From NCBI GenBank assembly GCA_023420745.1, contig JAEZVQ010000049.1, forward strand, positions 1 to 19,277: 19,277 nucleotides of DNA, written 5' to 3'. The position numbers and the translations under genes were made by a program. The stretch's first letter is position 1, and each line of letters starts with the position of its first letter. Below are positions 8,047-14,812 of this stretch, one piece after another. Below the pieces are notes generated by a model that saw only the letters and a list, made by a program, of their open reading frames with translations, was not told where the DNA came from and made no database searches. Source of the DNA: Actinomycetes bacterium. GTDB lineage: Bacteria > Actinomycetota > Actinomycetes > Actinomycetales > Actinomycetaceae.

Positions 8047-8391
8047 ATGGGCACGAAGTTTGGACTGGTTGTCGGCGCTGGGATCGGCTACATTTTCGGC
8101 ACTCGAGCCGGGCGTGAACGCTACGAACAGATCAAGACCGCGGCGTCGAAACTGCGTCAATCCTCCTTCGTGTCCCAGCCGATGGATGCCGCGTCGCAAC
8201 GAATTTCTGACGCGGTTCGCCGCGGTGGAGAAGCCGCCACCGACAAGGTCGTCGGCATTATTAAAGAACGCGTGTTTGGCACGCCGACAACTCACCCGCG
8301 CTACGTCGATGTTGAGGTTGTCGAAATTGACGACGACGACCTCACTTCGCCACATACCAACACCAGTGCTCAACAGGAGTCGAAGCACTGA
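8047..8391 (+). CDS. YtxH-like small membrane-anchored protein
   Basis: The 114-aa protein opens with MGTKFGLVVGAGIGYIFGTRAG, a glycine-zipper single membrane segment (residues about 5-18). RAGRERYEQIKTAASKL follows, the pattern of YtxH-domain proteins, which are often stress- or envelope-related and of uncertain function. A charged helical region (about 60-85) and an acidic IDDDD near residue 97 complete it; the cytoplasmic C-terminus looks disordered. A strong ribosome site fixes the start. It ends 1 nt before the ATG of the ferritin-like/VIT gene, so the two are almost certainly cotranscribed, which hints at a shared role in the membrane during metal or oxidative stress. That link is inference only. 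Confidence 0.8.
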   Translation: MGTKFGLVVGAGIGYIFGTRAGRERYEQIKTAASKLRQSSFVSQPMDAASQRISDAVRRGGEAATDKVVGIIKERVFGTPTTHPRYVDVEVVEIDDDDLTSPHTNTSAQQESKH

Positions 8392-8392
8392 G

Positions 8393-9553
8393 ATGACCGG
8401 GGAACACCCGGATCCCACGGTTCCCGCAGCTCCCACGCGCGAACAGATCCGCCGGTGGAGGCGCTACCTCGCCGACGAACGCATGGAACGCGACACCTAT
8501 CGGTTCCTCGCTCAGCGACGCAGCGGCGAAGAGGCGGTGATCCTCGAAGGTCTCGCCAAAGCCGAGGAACGCCACGCCAGCTACTGGGCGAATAAGCTCG
8601 GCGAGCATGCAACGCCGGAGCCACGACCGTCGATCGTGTCGAGATTTCTCTCCACGTTGGCGCGCAGCTTCGGGTCGATTTTCGTCCTCGCCCTCGTCCA
8701 ACGATCGGAACAGCGCGGCGACTATGACGACGACGAGGACGCCACCGCGCAGATGGCAGCCGACGAACATATCCATTCCGAGGTTGTGCGCGGGTTGGCA
8801 CAGCGTTCCCGAGACACCATGTCGGGCACGTTTCGCGCCGCGGTTTTCGGTGCCAATGACGGGCTGGTGTCGAATCTCGCGCTCATCCTCGGCATTGCCG
8901 CCACCGGGACATCGCACACGATGGTGGTGATCTCGGGGGTTGCCGGGCTCCTTGCTGGCGCGCTGTCGATGGCGGCGGGCGAATACATTTCCGTCACCTC
9001 CCAGCGCGAACTCCTCGAAGCCTCCGACCCCGCCCCTGATGCGCACCGCGCAGTGGCGAGCCTCGACGTTGACGAAAACGAACTCGAACTCGTATTCCGT
9101 GCGCGCGGAGACAGCCCCGAGGATGCCGCCGCACACGCTCGACTGTTGTTCTCCGCCATCAACCGCCCCGTCACCTCGGCGACGACCGGAACCGTGGTGA
9201 CGCGCATGAGTATGCTCGGGGCGAATGCGCAAGCCAAGGCGCGCGCCCACGCTGAAGAAGAGCAGCACGTCGAAATCGGCACCGCGCGAACCGCTGCCGT
9301 GGGGTCGTTCGTGTTCTTCTCCGCCGGAGCGTTCTTGCCGCTACTCCCGTTCCTCCTCGGAGCATCTGGCGTCGTGGGGATCGTTGCTTCCGCCGTGGTG
9401 GTTGGTTGCGCCCTGATGGTCACCGGCGGGGTGACCGGGATCCTCTCCGGGCGAGCTCCGCTTCTCCCGGCACTGCGCCAGCTCGCGATAGGATACGGCG
9501 CGGCGGCGATCACCTACCTTCTGGGCACACTATTCGGTGTGTCCACGGTTTAG
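8393..9553 (+). CDS. Ferritin-like (rubrerythrin)/VIT1-CCC1 fusion, iron or manganese transporter
   Basis: The protein has 386 aa. The N-terminal half is a ferritin-like four-helix domain: ERMERD (29-34), AKAEERH with ExxH at 58-61, and ADEHIHSE (123-130) supply the carboxylate and histidine ligands of a di-iron site. The C-terminal half is VIT1/CCC1. It has the family signature VFGANDGLVSNLALILG (151-167), then paired helices with AGALSMAAGEYIS (188-200) and three more hydrophobic segments to the end. VIT1 proteins move Fe2+ or Mn2+ out of the cytoplasm in exchange for protons. The fused ferritin-like domain is thought to capture or oxidise the metal, as in MbfA/IraA-type exporters. ATG 8393 follows the YtxH stop by 1 nt; AGGAG is 13 nt upstream, rather far, so reinitiation is likely. 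Role: intracellular iron detoxification. Confidence 0.92.
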   Translation: MTGEHPDPTVPAAPTREQIRRWRRYLADERMERDTYRFLAQRRSGEEAVILEGLAKAEERHASYWANKLGEHATPEPRPSIVSRFLSTLARSFGSIFVLALVQRSEQRGDYDDDEDATAQMAADEHIHSEVVRGLAQRSRDTMSGTFRAAVFGANDGLVSNLALILGIAATGTSHTMVVISGVAGLLAGALSMAAGEYISVTSQRELLEASDPAPDAHRAVASLDVDENELELVFRARGDSPEDAAAHARLLFSAINRPVTSATTGTVVTRMSMLGANAQAKARAHAEEEQHVEIGTARTAAVGSFVFFSAGAFLPLLPFLLGASGVVGIVASAVVVGCALMVTGGVTGILSGRAPLLPALRQLAIGYGAAAITYLLGTLFGVSTV

Positions 9554-9566
9554 CATTGACACACGA

Positions 9567-9583
9567 CGCACGGGTGACGTGCG
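9567..9583 (+). terminator. Small hairpin after the VIT gene
   Basis: CGCACG and CGTGCG pair as a 6-bp GC-rich stem with loop GGTGA, 13 nt after the VIT stop. No T-run follows, so this is at best a weak or attenuating terminator before the TRIC gene. Confidence 0.3.
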
Positions 9584-9625
9584 GACATCGCGGCTCGGTT
9601 CGCGAAAGAGGCTGGAAGAAAAGAG

Positions 9626-10540
9626 GTGCAGGTGCTCGACGCATTGAACCAGAGTCTGCCGGATCTCTTCCGTGTCATTGACCTCACCGGCGTCTTCCTC
9701 AACGGCATTATTGGCGGCCGACTGGCACGCCAGAAACGCTTCGACGCCGTCGGTTTTGCAGTTCTTGCCATCATGTCGGCGCTGGCGGGGGGGATGGTGC
9801 GTGACACCCTACTTCAGGCCGGGCCGCCGGTAGCCTTGACTGACCCCTACTATCTCGGCACCGCGCTGTTCGGTGCGGCTGTGGCGTTCTTGTGGCGACT
9901 CGACTCCAAGTGGGCGGGGCGTGCCATCGTGGTGGCTGACGGGATCGTCCTCGGCACCTGGGCGGCCACCGGGGCGGCGAAGACGCTGACCCTCGGGTTC
10001 GGGATTATGCCGGCGATTATGCTCGGGATGATTACCGCTATTGGCGGTGGGATGATTCGTGACGTGTCCTCGGGGAACGTGCCGATGGTATTCGGTGGCA
10101 ACAACCTCTACGCCACCCCCGCGGCCGTGGCGTCGATCGTCATGGTCGTGTTCTTCCACCTCGACCTCGAAATGCTCGGGATGCTCGCCGCCACCATCGT
10201 GGGCTCGCTCTTCACCGGTGTCGCACACTGGCGGAGGTGGCAGTTGCCAACGAACGCCGACTGGACGTTGACGCTGACGTCGACGCAGCTGCGGCAGCTG
10301 CGGAAAAATCGCGGTCCGGCGTGGCGGATTAAACGCAGCGACATTACCGCTGCTGTTGAGAAGGTCGTCGACGAGCGCCTCGATAGTGTCGTCGATGAAA
10401 AACTCGATCACGTGGTTGACGAGGTTGTCGGTGAGGCGGTTGAAAAAGCCGTTGAAGAGGCGGTGTCGAACGCCGTCGAGGATGAAATCTGCGACGAGGT
10501 CACAACGCCGATGCTTCGACACGACCGCGAGACATCGTGA
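9626..10540 (+). CDS. TRIC-family cation channel protein (UPF0126/YadS-like) with octad-repeat tail
   Basis: This is a 304-aa inner-membrane protein. Two TRIC repeats are visible: GGMVRDTLL (55-63) and IGGGMIRDVSSGNVP (139-153), the conserved glycine/arginine-aspartate motifs of prokaryotic TRIC channels, in about seven membrane segments ending near residue 203. Prokaryotic TRICs conduct K+ and Na+ as trimers and are typically 200-230 aa. Here about 85 further residues follow. Residues 247-286 form five octad repeats rich in V/A, D and E, predicted to be helical. The start is GTG 9626 with GGAAG 8 nt upstream; GTG 9632 is an alternative. The stop overlaps the next gene's GTG in a GTGA, so translation of the nuclease is coupled to this gene. 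Core family is clear; the tail's function is unknown. Confidence 0.88.
   Translation: MQVLDALNQSLPDLFRVIDLTGVFLNGIIGGRLARQKRFDAVGFAVLAIMSALAGGMVRDTLLQAGPPVALTDPYYLGTALFGAAVAFLWRLDSKWAGRAIVVADGIVLGTWAATGAAKTLTLGFGIMPAIMLGMITAIGGGMIRDVSSGNVPMVFGGNNLYATPAAVASIVMVVFFHLDLEMLGMLAATIVGSLFTGVAHWRRWQLPTNADWTLTLTSTQLRQLRKNRGPAWRIKRSDITAAVEKVVDERLDSVVDEKLDHVVDEVVGEAVEKAVEEAVSNAVEDEICDEVTTPMLRHDRETS
10364..10483 (+). repeat. Five imperfect 24-bp tandem repeats encoding an octad-repeat helix
   Basis: Successive 24-bp units encode VVDERLDS, VVDEKLDH, VVDEVVGE, AVEKAVEE and AVSNAVED, at residues 247-286 of the TRIC protein. The first two units are closest at the DNA level, and the period stays at 24 bp throughout without indels. 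Hydrophobic residues at octad positions 1, 2 and usually 6 make one face of a strongly acidic helix. This indicates growth of the tail by tandem duplication. Confidence 0.75.
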
Positions 10541-11277
10541 GGCGGCGCGGGCGGCGCCTGCGCGGTGTCGATGTGATTGGCGTCGGCGTCGCGGTGGCGA
10601 TTGCCGTCATCACCGTGTGGCTGCTTATCCCCGCAGGGTGGGCACCAACGTGGTGGGGTGCCGACATTGACGACGTCCCTGTGTCACAGATTCGCACTTC
10701 GCTGGAAACCCTCACTGTTCGCCACACCGACGACGCCACCCCCTACCATCGTGAAAAATTCGGGCAGCGCTGGGCTGATGAGGACGGCAACGGGTGCGAC
10801 ACGCGCAACGATGTGCTCGCCCGCGACCTCGACAATGTGACGATTCGACGAGGAACCGGCGGGTGTGTCGTGTCCTCTGGCACGCTCGACGACCCGTATA
10901 CCGGCAGCGTCATTCATTTCCGACGCGGACCTCACACCTCGCCACTCGTCCAAATCGACCACGTTGTTGCCCTCGCTGACGCGTGGGATTCCGGGGCGTG
11001 GGCGTGGGATGCGCCGCGGCGACAACGATTCGCCAACGACCCCGACAACCTCCTCGCCGTGGACGGTCAGGCGAATGAAGAAAAGGGAAAAGCCGCCGCC
11101 GACCGGTGGATGCCGCTCAATCGTGCGTTCCATTGCGAGTACGTGGCGCGGCAGGTCGCGATCAAAGCCAAGTGGGCGCTGAGTGTCACGGCAAGCGAAC
11201 GGCAGGCGATGATCGACGTCCTCGCCGGGTGTCCAGCAATGATTGCTCCGCTGCAGGGTGGCTCATCCTCGCGATAA
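10537..11277 (+). CDS. Membrane-anchored extracytoplasmic HNH endonuclease (GmrSD C-terminal/DUF1524-like)
   Basis: The protein has 246 aa. An Arg-rich N-terminus (residues 2-9) and one hydrophobic segment (12-33) give an uncleaved anchor or signal peptide, placing the catalytic domain outside. The domain contains NGCDTRNDVLARDL (85-98), QIDHVVALADAW (139-150) with the catalytic Asp141-His142, DPDNLLAVDGQANEEKGKAAADRW (168-191) with Asn171, and EYVARQVAIKAKWAL (201-215). These are the hallmarks of actinobacterial secreted HNH-family nucleases. Cys87 and Cys110 could form a disulfide, fitting an outside location. The start GTG overlaps the TRIC stop by 4 nt (GTGA). Plausible roles are nutrient DNA/RNA degradation, DNA uptake processing or competition; the pairing with a channel protein is noted separately. 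No immunity gene is seen. Confidence 0.88.
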   Translation: MRRRGRRLRGVDVIGVGVAVAIAVITVWLLIPAGWAPTWWGADIDDVPVSQIRTSLETLTVRHTDDATPYHREKFGQRWADEDGNGCDTRNDVLARDLDNVTIRRGTGGCVVSSGTLDDPYTGSVIHFRRGPHTSPLVQIDHVVALADAWDSGAWAWDAPRRQRFANDPDNLLAVDGQANEEKGKAAADRWMPLNRAFHCEYVARQVAIKAKWALSVTASERQAMIDVLAGCPAMIAPLQGGSSSR

Positions 11278-11286
11278 AGTGAAGGG

Positions 11287-11310
11287 CAGTGTCGCTCGCG
11301 AGTGGCACTG
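11287..11310 (+). terminator. Hairpin terminator after the HNH nuclease gene
   Basis: The 24-nt stretch beginning CAGTG and ending CACTG folds on itself along nearly its whole length: 10 pairs including two G-U, with a CGCG loop. It starts 10 nt after the nuclease stop codon. No T-run follows, which is common for actinobacterial terminators. Confidence 0.5.
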
Positions 11311-11321
11311 GGATACAGACA

Positions 11322-11347
11322 TGACCGCGGCGGTCAATCCGCGGTCA
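11322..11347 (+). promoter_or_regulatory. Operator-like array of three GCGGTCA heptamers upstream of trpB2
   Basis: TGACCGC (11322-11328) and GCGGTCA (11330-11336) form a 15-bp palindrome with a 1-nt centre. A second GCGGTCA follows at 11341-11347, exactly 11 bp (one helical turn) after the first. The outer arms also make a 9-bp perfect stem with an 8-nt loop. It lies 63 nt before the trpB2 ATG and after the nuclease hairpin. Its position and helical phasing suit a transcription factor site; an RNA hairpin is the alternative. Confidence 0.45.
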
Positions 11348-11409
11348 CCAGAATTCGCCGCACGATTCGACGGCGCGGCGACAGACACCACAGAAAGAAG
11401 GTTGGCACG

Positions 11410-12729
11410 ATGGCTGCGAAACGCACGCTGAATACCGAAGCTCTCGGATACGCAATCCCGTCGGAGGTGCCGACCCACTGGTACAACCTCAACGCGGATT
11501 TCCCCGAACCCGTTGCCCCGCACCTCAACCCCGAGACGCACGAACCGTGCCGTCCCGAAGAACTCGAACCGCTGTTTGCTCGCGCCCTCGTGGAACAGGA
11601 ATTCACCACCGAACGCTGGATTGAAATTCCCGAGGCAGTGCGCGAAGTGTACGCCGGGTGGAGACCCTCACCGCTGGTTCGCGCACACCGCCTTGAACGT
11701 TCCCTCGGCACGAAAGCACACGTCTACTACAAGTATGAGGGCGTGTCCCCCGCCGGTTCGCATAAGCCGAATTCTGCGGTAGCGCAGGCATACTTCAACG
11801 CGGTTGAAGGCATCACCAAGCTCACCACGGAAACCGGTGCCGGGCAGTGGGGTGCGTCCCTGTCGATGGCGGCGGCAATGTTTGGTCTGGAGTGCGAGGT
11901 GTTCCAGGTGCGCTCCTCCTACGATGCCAAGCCGTACCGGCGGATGCAGATGGAAGCCTACGGCGCCACCAGCCACTCCTCACCGTCGGACATCACCGAA
12001 TCGGGGCGGGCGATGCTCGCCGCCGACCCCGACACCACCGGGTCTTTGGGGATGGCGATTTCTGAAGCGATCGAGGTGGCTGTGACCTCGGATAATGCGC
12101 ACTACGCGCTCGGCTCCGTGCTCAACCACGTGATGCTGCACCAGACCGTGATCGGCCAAGAAGCCCTGGTGCAGTTGGAAAAAGCTGGTGAAGAGCAGGC
12201 GGATGTCGTGTTCGGATGCGCTGGCGGTGGGTCAAACCTCGCCGGCCTGGTGTTCCCCTTCATCGGTCAGAACCTGCGTGAAGGATCGACGACGCGAGTG
12301 GTGGCGTGTGAGCCCGCCGCGTGTCCGTCGATGACGAAGGGGGAGTTCCGCTACGACTACGGTGATGTCGCGCATATGACACCGCTGCTCAAGATGTACA
12401 CCCTCGGTAACGAGTTCGTTCCTCCGCCGCTGCACGCTGGCGGTCTGCGATTCCACGGCATGAGCCCGATGGTGTCGCACGCCAAGCACCTGGGTTTGAT
12501 GGATTCTATCGCCGTCGACGAAGACACGACTTTCGCCGCCGGGTTGGAGTTCGCCCGTGCCGAAGGGATTATCCCCGCGCCGGAATCGACGCACGCCGTC
12601 GCAGGTGCGCTCAACTACATCAAGTCCGGTGAGGCGAAAGCAGGCGAGGTCATCGTCATCGGTTTGTCCGGCAACGGCGTGCTCGATCTTCCCGCCTACG
12701 GGAAGGAGATCGCGCGCGAACGCGCCTGA
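11410..12729 (+). CDS. trpB2: TrpB2-type tryptophan synthase beta-like, PLP-dependent enzyme
   Basis: This is a 439-aa fold-type II PLP enzyme. It contains EGVSPAGSHKPNSA with the Schiff-base lysine Lys119, ETGAGQWGASLS soon after, and the phosphate-binding loop GCAGGGSN at residues 269-276. A long N-terminal extension (HWYNLNADFPEPVAPHLNP) and the KYEG...GSHKPN wording separate TrpB2 from the classical TrpB1 of the trp operon. TrpB2 can condense indole (or O-phosphoserine) with serine to make tryptophan without needing TrpA. No trpA or other trp gene is adjacent, consistent with a stand-alone, indole-salvaging role. ATG 11410 is preceded by AAGAAGG about 8 nt upstream. It faces the RloB-like gene, 50 nt stop to stop. 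Confidence 0.92.
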   Translation: MAAKRTLNTEALGYAIPSEVPTHWYNLNADFPEPVAPHLNPETHEPCRPEELEPLFARALVEQEFTTERWIEIPEAVREVYAGWRPSPLVRAHRLERSLGTKAHVYYKYEGVSPAGSHKPNSAVAQAYFNAVEGITKLTTETGAGQWGASLSMAAAMFGLECEVFQVRSSYDAKPYRRMQMEAYGATSHSSPSDITESGRAMLAADPDTTGSLGMAISEAIEVAVTSDNAHYALGSVLNHVMLHQTVIGQEALVQLEKAGEEQADVVFGCAGGGSNLAGLVFPFIGQNLREGSTTRVVACEPAACPSMTKGEFRYDYGDVAHMTPLLKMYTLGNEFVPPPLHAGGLRFHGMSPMVSHAKHLGLMDSIAVDEDTTFAAGLEFARAEGIIPAPESTHAVAGALNYIKSGEAKAGEVIVIGLSGNGVLDLPAYGKEIARERA

Positions 12730-12754
12730 TCGCGCTGTCACACTACCGCACCGT

Positions 12755-12822
12755 CCCCGCCGTTAGGGAGGATTCGCCGTCACGTTGAGCGTGACGACGA
12801 TTCGCTCGCCCTGACGGCGGGG
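12755..12822. terminator. Nested inverted repeats between trpB2 and the rloB-like gene, possible bidirectional terminator
   Basis: The outer arms CCCCGCCGT (12755-12763) and ACGGCGGGG (12814-12822) are 9-bp perfect complements. Inside, CGTCACG and CGTGACG (12778-12784 and 12790-12796, loop TTGAG) form a second hairpin. The inner hairpin covers the stop codon of the minus-strand gene and is 48 nt after the trpB2 stop. No T-run is present on either strand. A terminator for the two convergent genes is the simplest reading. Confidence 0.45.
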
Positions 12823-13433
12823 ATGAGTGTATGGAGTTCTTCGAGGAACTGTGGAAACTGCGTGCGCCCTTTCGTTGGCCAGCGAAAATCTCCCGTCCCG
12901 ACAGCGGTGGGGAGTGCGCGTCGAGCTTGGGCAATCGCCACGTCGGTGCGGTCAATCAGCTCCCTCGGGATTTTCCCCTTGTGGTAGCGGCGGAGGTAAA
13001 GCTGGCGTAGCCGCTGGTCACATTCTTTAGCCGTCGAGGGCGGGCGCGTGGTTTCGAAGTGGGCGAGGAACCATGCTTCGATCGCTGGGTCGGTAATGAC
13101 GGTGCGCCGCCGCACATCCTCGTCAATGAAGCGCCGCGCTTGAGGACCGTGCCCGTGCGCCGCATTCATATCGACGTCGCACACCACCGCGCTGATCGCG
13201 TAGCGGCGCTCAATGTTTTCCTCATATTGGCGAGCAGAATCGATGAGTGAGGCAATCGAGGTGCCGCGCGGCTTGACCACCTCGATCGCCACGCGACCCT
13301 CGAAATATTCATCGGCGAGAGCACGCAGGTACGCCACTTCCGTGTAGCCTTCAACGACGGCGAGGACGAGCGGTTTGACGGCACGGCGACGAATCCGACG
13401 CACCGGGCGTTGACGGGTGACAGGCTCACTCAT
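12780..13433 (-). CDS. RloB-like TOPRIM protein (AbiLii-like), defence module
   Basis: The protein has 217 aa. VVEGYTEVAYL (residues 26-36) carries the TOPRIM-type glutamate Glu28, and VVCDVDMN (83-90) gives the DxD pair Asp86 and Asp88. DPAIEAWFLAHFE further on matches the conserved PxxExWxLxHF block of RloB proteins. TOPRIM folds bind Mg2+ and cut or handle nucleic acid. RloB/AbiLii proteins are found with an AAA ATPase in two-gene anti-phage (abortive infection) modules. An Arg-rich basic N-terminus (6-20) could contact nucleic acid. ATG 13433 overlaps the ATPase stop as ATGA, so the two are translated together. The C-terminus runs into the terminator hairpin region. The enzymatic target is unknown. 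Confidence 0.8.
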   Translation of the reverse strand: MSEPVTRQRPVRRIRRRAVKPLVLAVVEGYTEVAYLRALADEYFEGRVAIEVVKPRGTSIASLIDSARQYEENIERRYAISAVVCDVDMNAAHGHGPQARRFIDEDVRRRTVITDPAIEAWFLAHFETTRPPSTAKECDQRLRQLYLRRYHKGKIPRELIDRTDVAIAQARRALPTAVGTGDFRWPTKGRTQFPQFLEELHTLIPAVRASESSSRST

Positions 13434-14740
13434 CGCGGCACCGCCCCGAACTGCCCGGCGAGGTACATCCCCATGATCTGCGTGCCGGTGAGGGTGTGTG
13501 CATCGTCGAAATCGCTGGCGCGCACGAGATCCGAGGCGCCGCCGCTCGTCTTTTCCACGAACCACACCTCGTCGGGACGCAGCAGCGAGCCGCGCAACAT
13601 CGACACGTCGTGTGCCGTGACGATGAGTTGGTGTCGAGAATCAGCGTCAACCTCGGCGAGCACGCGTTCAACTACGCGTTTCCACAAGTTTGTATGGAGG
13701 GAACGATCCACTTCGTCAACCACGACGACGCGACCGCCGGGCTGTGACGCCCCGGCGGCAATGACCGGCAGCAGTGTGAGGGCGCGCCGCGTCCCCTCCG
13801 ACTCCGACTGTGTCGATGCGCTCACTCGTCGACCGTCAACCTCGTGAACCACGCGAACCGCACGCAATGCCGCACCACCCGTGGGATCAGGCGAGGCAAC
13901 CACGATGACCCCTGCGCGATCACTGACGACACTGTGCCCCGTGGAGGTGACGGCGGCGCTGCACTCGCCCTCAGCATCCCCCGCGTACTCAATCGTCGCG
14001 ACATCGACGATGCCGGTGTCGCGCGGCGGCAGCATCCCCTCGTCGAGGACGCGACGCATCTGCTCAACCGGGTCGATACCACCGGGGAAGGACACCACCG
14101 GAGACGCCCCGCTAATGACGCAGAGGACATCGCGCATCCAGCGGACAAACGCGTCGGCTTCCGGCACTGAGCTGGGAGTGCGGGCGACCAGTTGCGCCAC
14201 CGCCGTCTCGTTATCGAGGGTGAGGTCGAGACATGCCTGTGCCGCTTCGTGGGGAGTGGACAGTGTGCGCGAGTTGCTTGAGCGCGTGAAGATCACCTCG
14301 TCGCGCAACGTGTCCTCACGCCCGTCGATTTCGCGAGCTAATGATTCGTAGACAATGCGACCGCGGTGAATGTGGAGATCGTAGGTCAGGGTCACGTCGT
14401 TCGCGGTGCTGGTCGGCGCGGTCACGCTGATGGTGAATTGTGTCGGCTCGTCGACACCGAGCAGGCGATGTGGCTCCACCGCCACCGGCTCGAAAGTTTG
14501 ACGCCGGTGCACCACGATGCGCTGCAACGTCGCGAGGGCGTCAACAATCGCCGATTTCCCCGCAGCGTTCGCCCCGTAAATCACCGACACGGGAACGAGG
14601 TCGGTGTCGCCCACGCGGGGAAGCGAGGTGTCGTCACCGATGAGCGCGGGGTCAACTTCGGTGGAAAACTCGAGGGTCGGGGTGTCGTCTTCAATTCCGT
14701 AGATCGTGCGGTAGTTGTGAACCGCAAAGTAACGCAACAC
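13430..14740 (-). CDS. AAA-family ATPase (RloA/AbiLi-like), defence module
   Basis: The protein has 436 aa from the chosen start. The N-terminus MLRYFAVHNYRTIYG is typical of AAA_15/AAA_21 SMC-like ATPases. Walker A GANAAGKS is at residues 56-63. A Q-loop/coil region follows, then a signature-like SQSESEGTRRALTLLP and Walker B RVVVVDEVDRSLH with Asp342-Glu343, then a switch-type TAHD. This ABC/SMC-like ATPase class powers and licenses partner nucleases in OLD, PARIS, AbiL and RloAB systems. GTG 14740 was chosen because AAGGGAG (14755-14749) sits 8 nt upstream and the N-terminus then matches the family; GTG 14764 is an in-frame alternative. It lies directly downstream of tRNA-Ser and its terminator. 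GC and codon use look like those of the neighbours. Confidence 0.82.
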   Translation of the reverse strand: MLRYFAVHNYRTIYGIEDDTPTLEFSTEVDPALIGDDTSLPRVGDTDLVPVSVIYGANAAGKSAIVDALATLQRIVVHRRQTFEPVAVEPHRLLGVDEPTQFTISVTAPTSTANDVTLTYDLHIHRGRIVYESLAREIDGREDTLRDEVIFTRSSNSRTLSTPHEAAQACLDLTLDNETAVAQLVARTPSSVPEADAFVRWMRDVLCVISGASPVVSFPGGIDPVEQMRRVLDEGMLPPRDTGIVDVATIEYAGDAEGECSAAVTSTGHSVVSDRAGVIVVASPDPTGGAALRAVRVVHEVDGRRVSASTQSESEGTRRALTLLPVIAAGASQPGGRVVVVDEVDRSLHTNLWKRVVERVLAEVDADSRHQLIVTAHDVSMLRGSLLRPDEVWFVEKTSGGASDLVRASDFDDAHTLTGTQIMGMYLAGQFGAVPR

Positions 14741-14748
14741 TGCGCTCA

Positions 14749-14755
14749 CTCCCTT
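14749..14755 (-). promoter_or_regulatory. Ribosome binding site deciding the RloA-like start
   Basis: Minus-strand AAGGGAG is 8 nt before GTG 14740. The longer in-frame start at GTG 14764 has no comparable site and would place this Shine-Dalgarno sequence inside the coding region. Confidence 0.6.
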
Positions 14756-14779
14756 CGTAACCACGACGTGGAAGAGAAA

Positions 14780-14807
14780 ACCCGGGGTTTGCGGTCAAAC
14801 CCCGGGT
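14780..14807 (-). terminator. Intrinsic terminator of tRNA-Ser
   Basis: The arms ACCCGGGGTTTG and CAAACCCCGGGT are a perfect 12-bp stem with a 4-nt loop. On the minus strand it is followed by TTTTCTCTT, a good T-rich tract. It starts 5 nt after the tRNA 3' end. It also lies only about 40 nt ahead of the RloA-like start codon, so any transcript from the tRNA promoter must pass it to reach the defence operon. Confidence 0.88.
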
Positions 14808-14812
14808 AAACG

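Noticed and set aside
8060..8392. Longer VIT protein starting at 8060
   Set aside because: It would overlap nearly all of the YtxH-like gene out of frame, and the added sequence is not ferritin-like.
8342..9268. Long open frame on the minus strand opposite the ferritin-like/VIT gene
   Set aside because: Its translation is Arg/Gly/Glu-rich with no motif. It is fully opposite a gene with clear domains; high GC makes long antisense frames common.
9556..9561. Perfect -35 hexamer TTGACA before the TRIC gene
   Set aside because: No TANNNT -10 lies 16-19 nt downstream; the region there is GTGCGGACATCG.
12232..12741. Minus-strand open frame opposite the 3' part of trpB2
   Set aside because: It mirrors the codon structure of trpB2, has no ribosome site and shows no recognisable domain.
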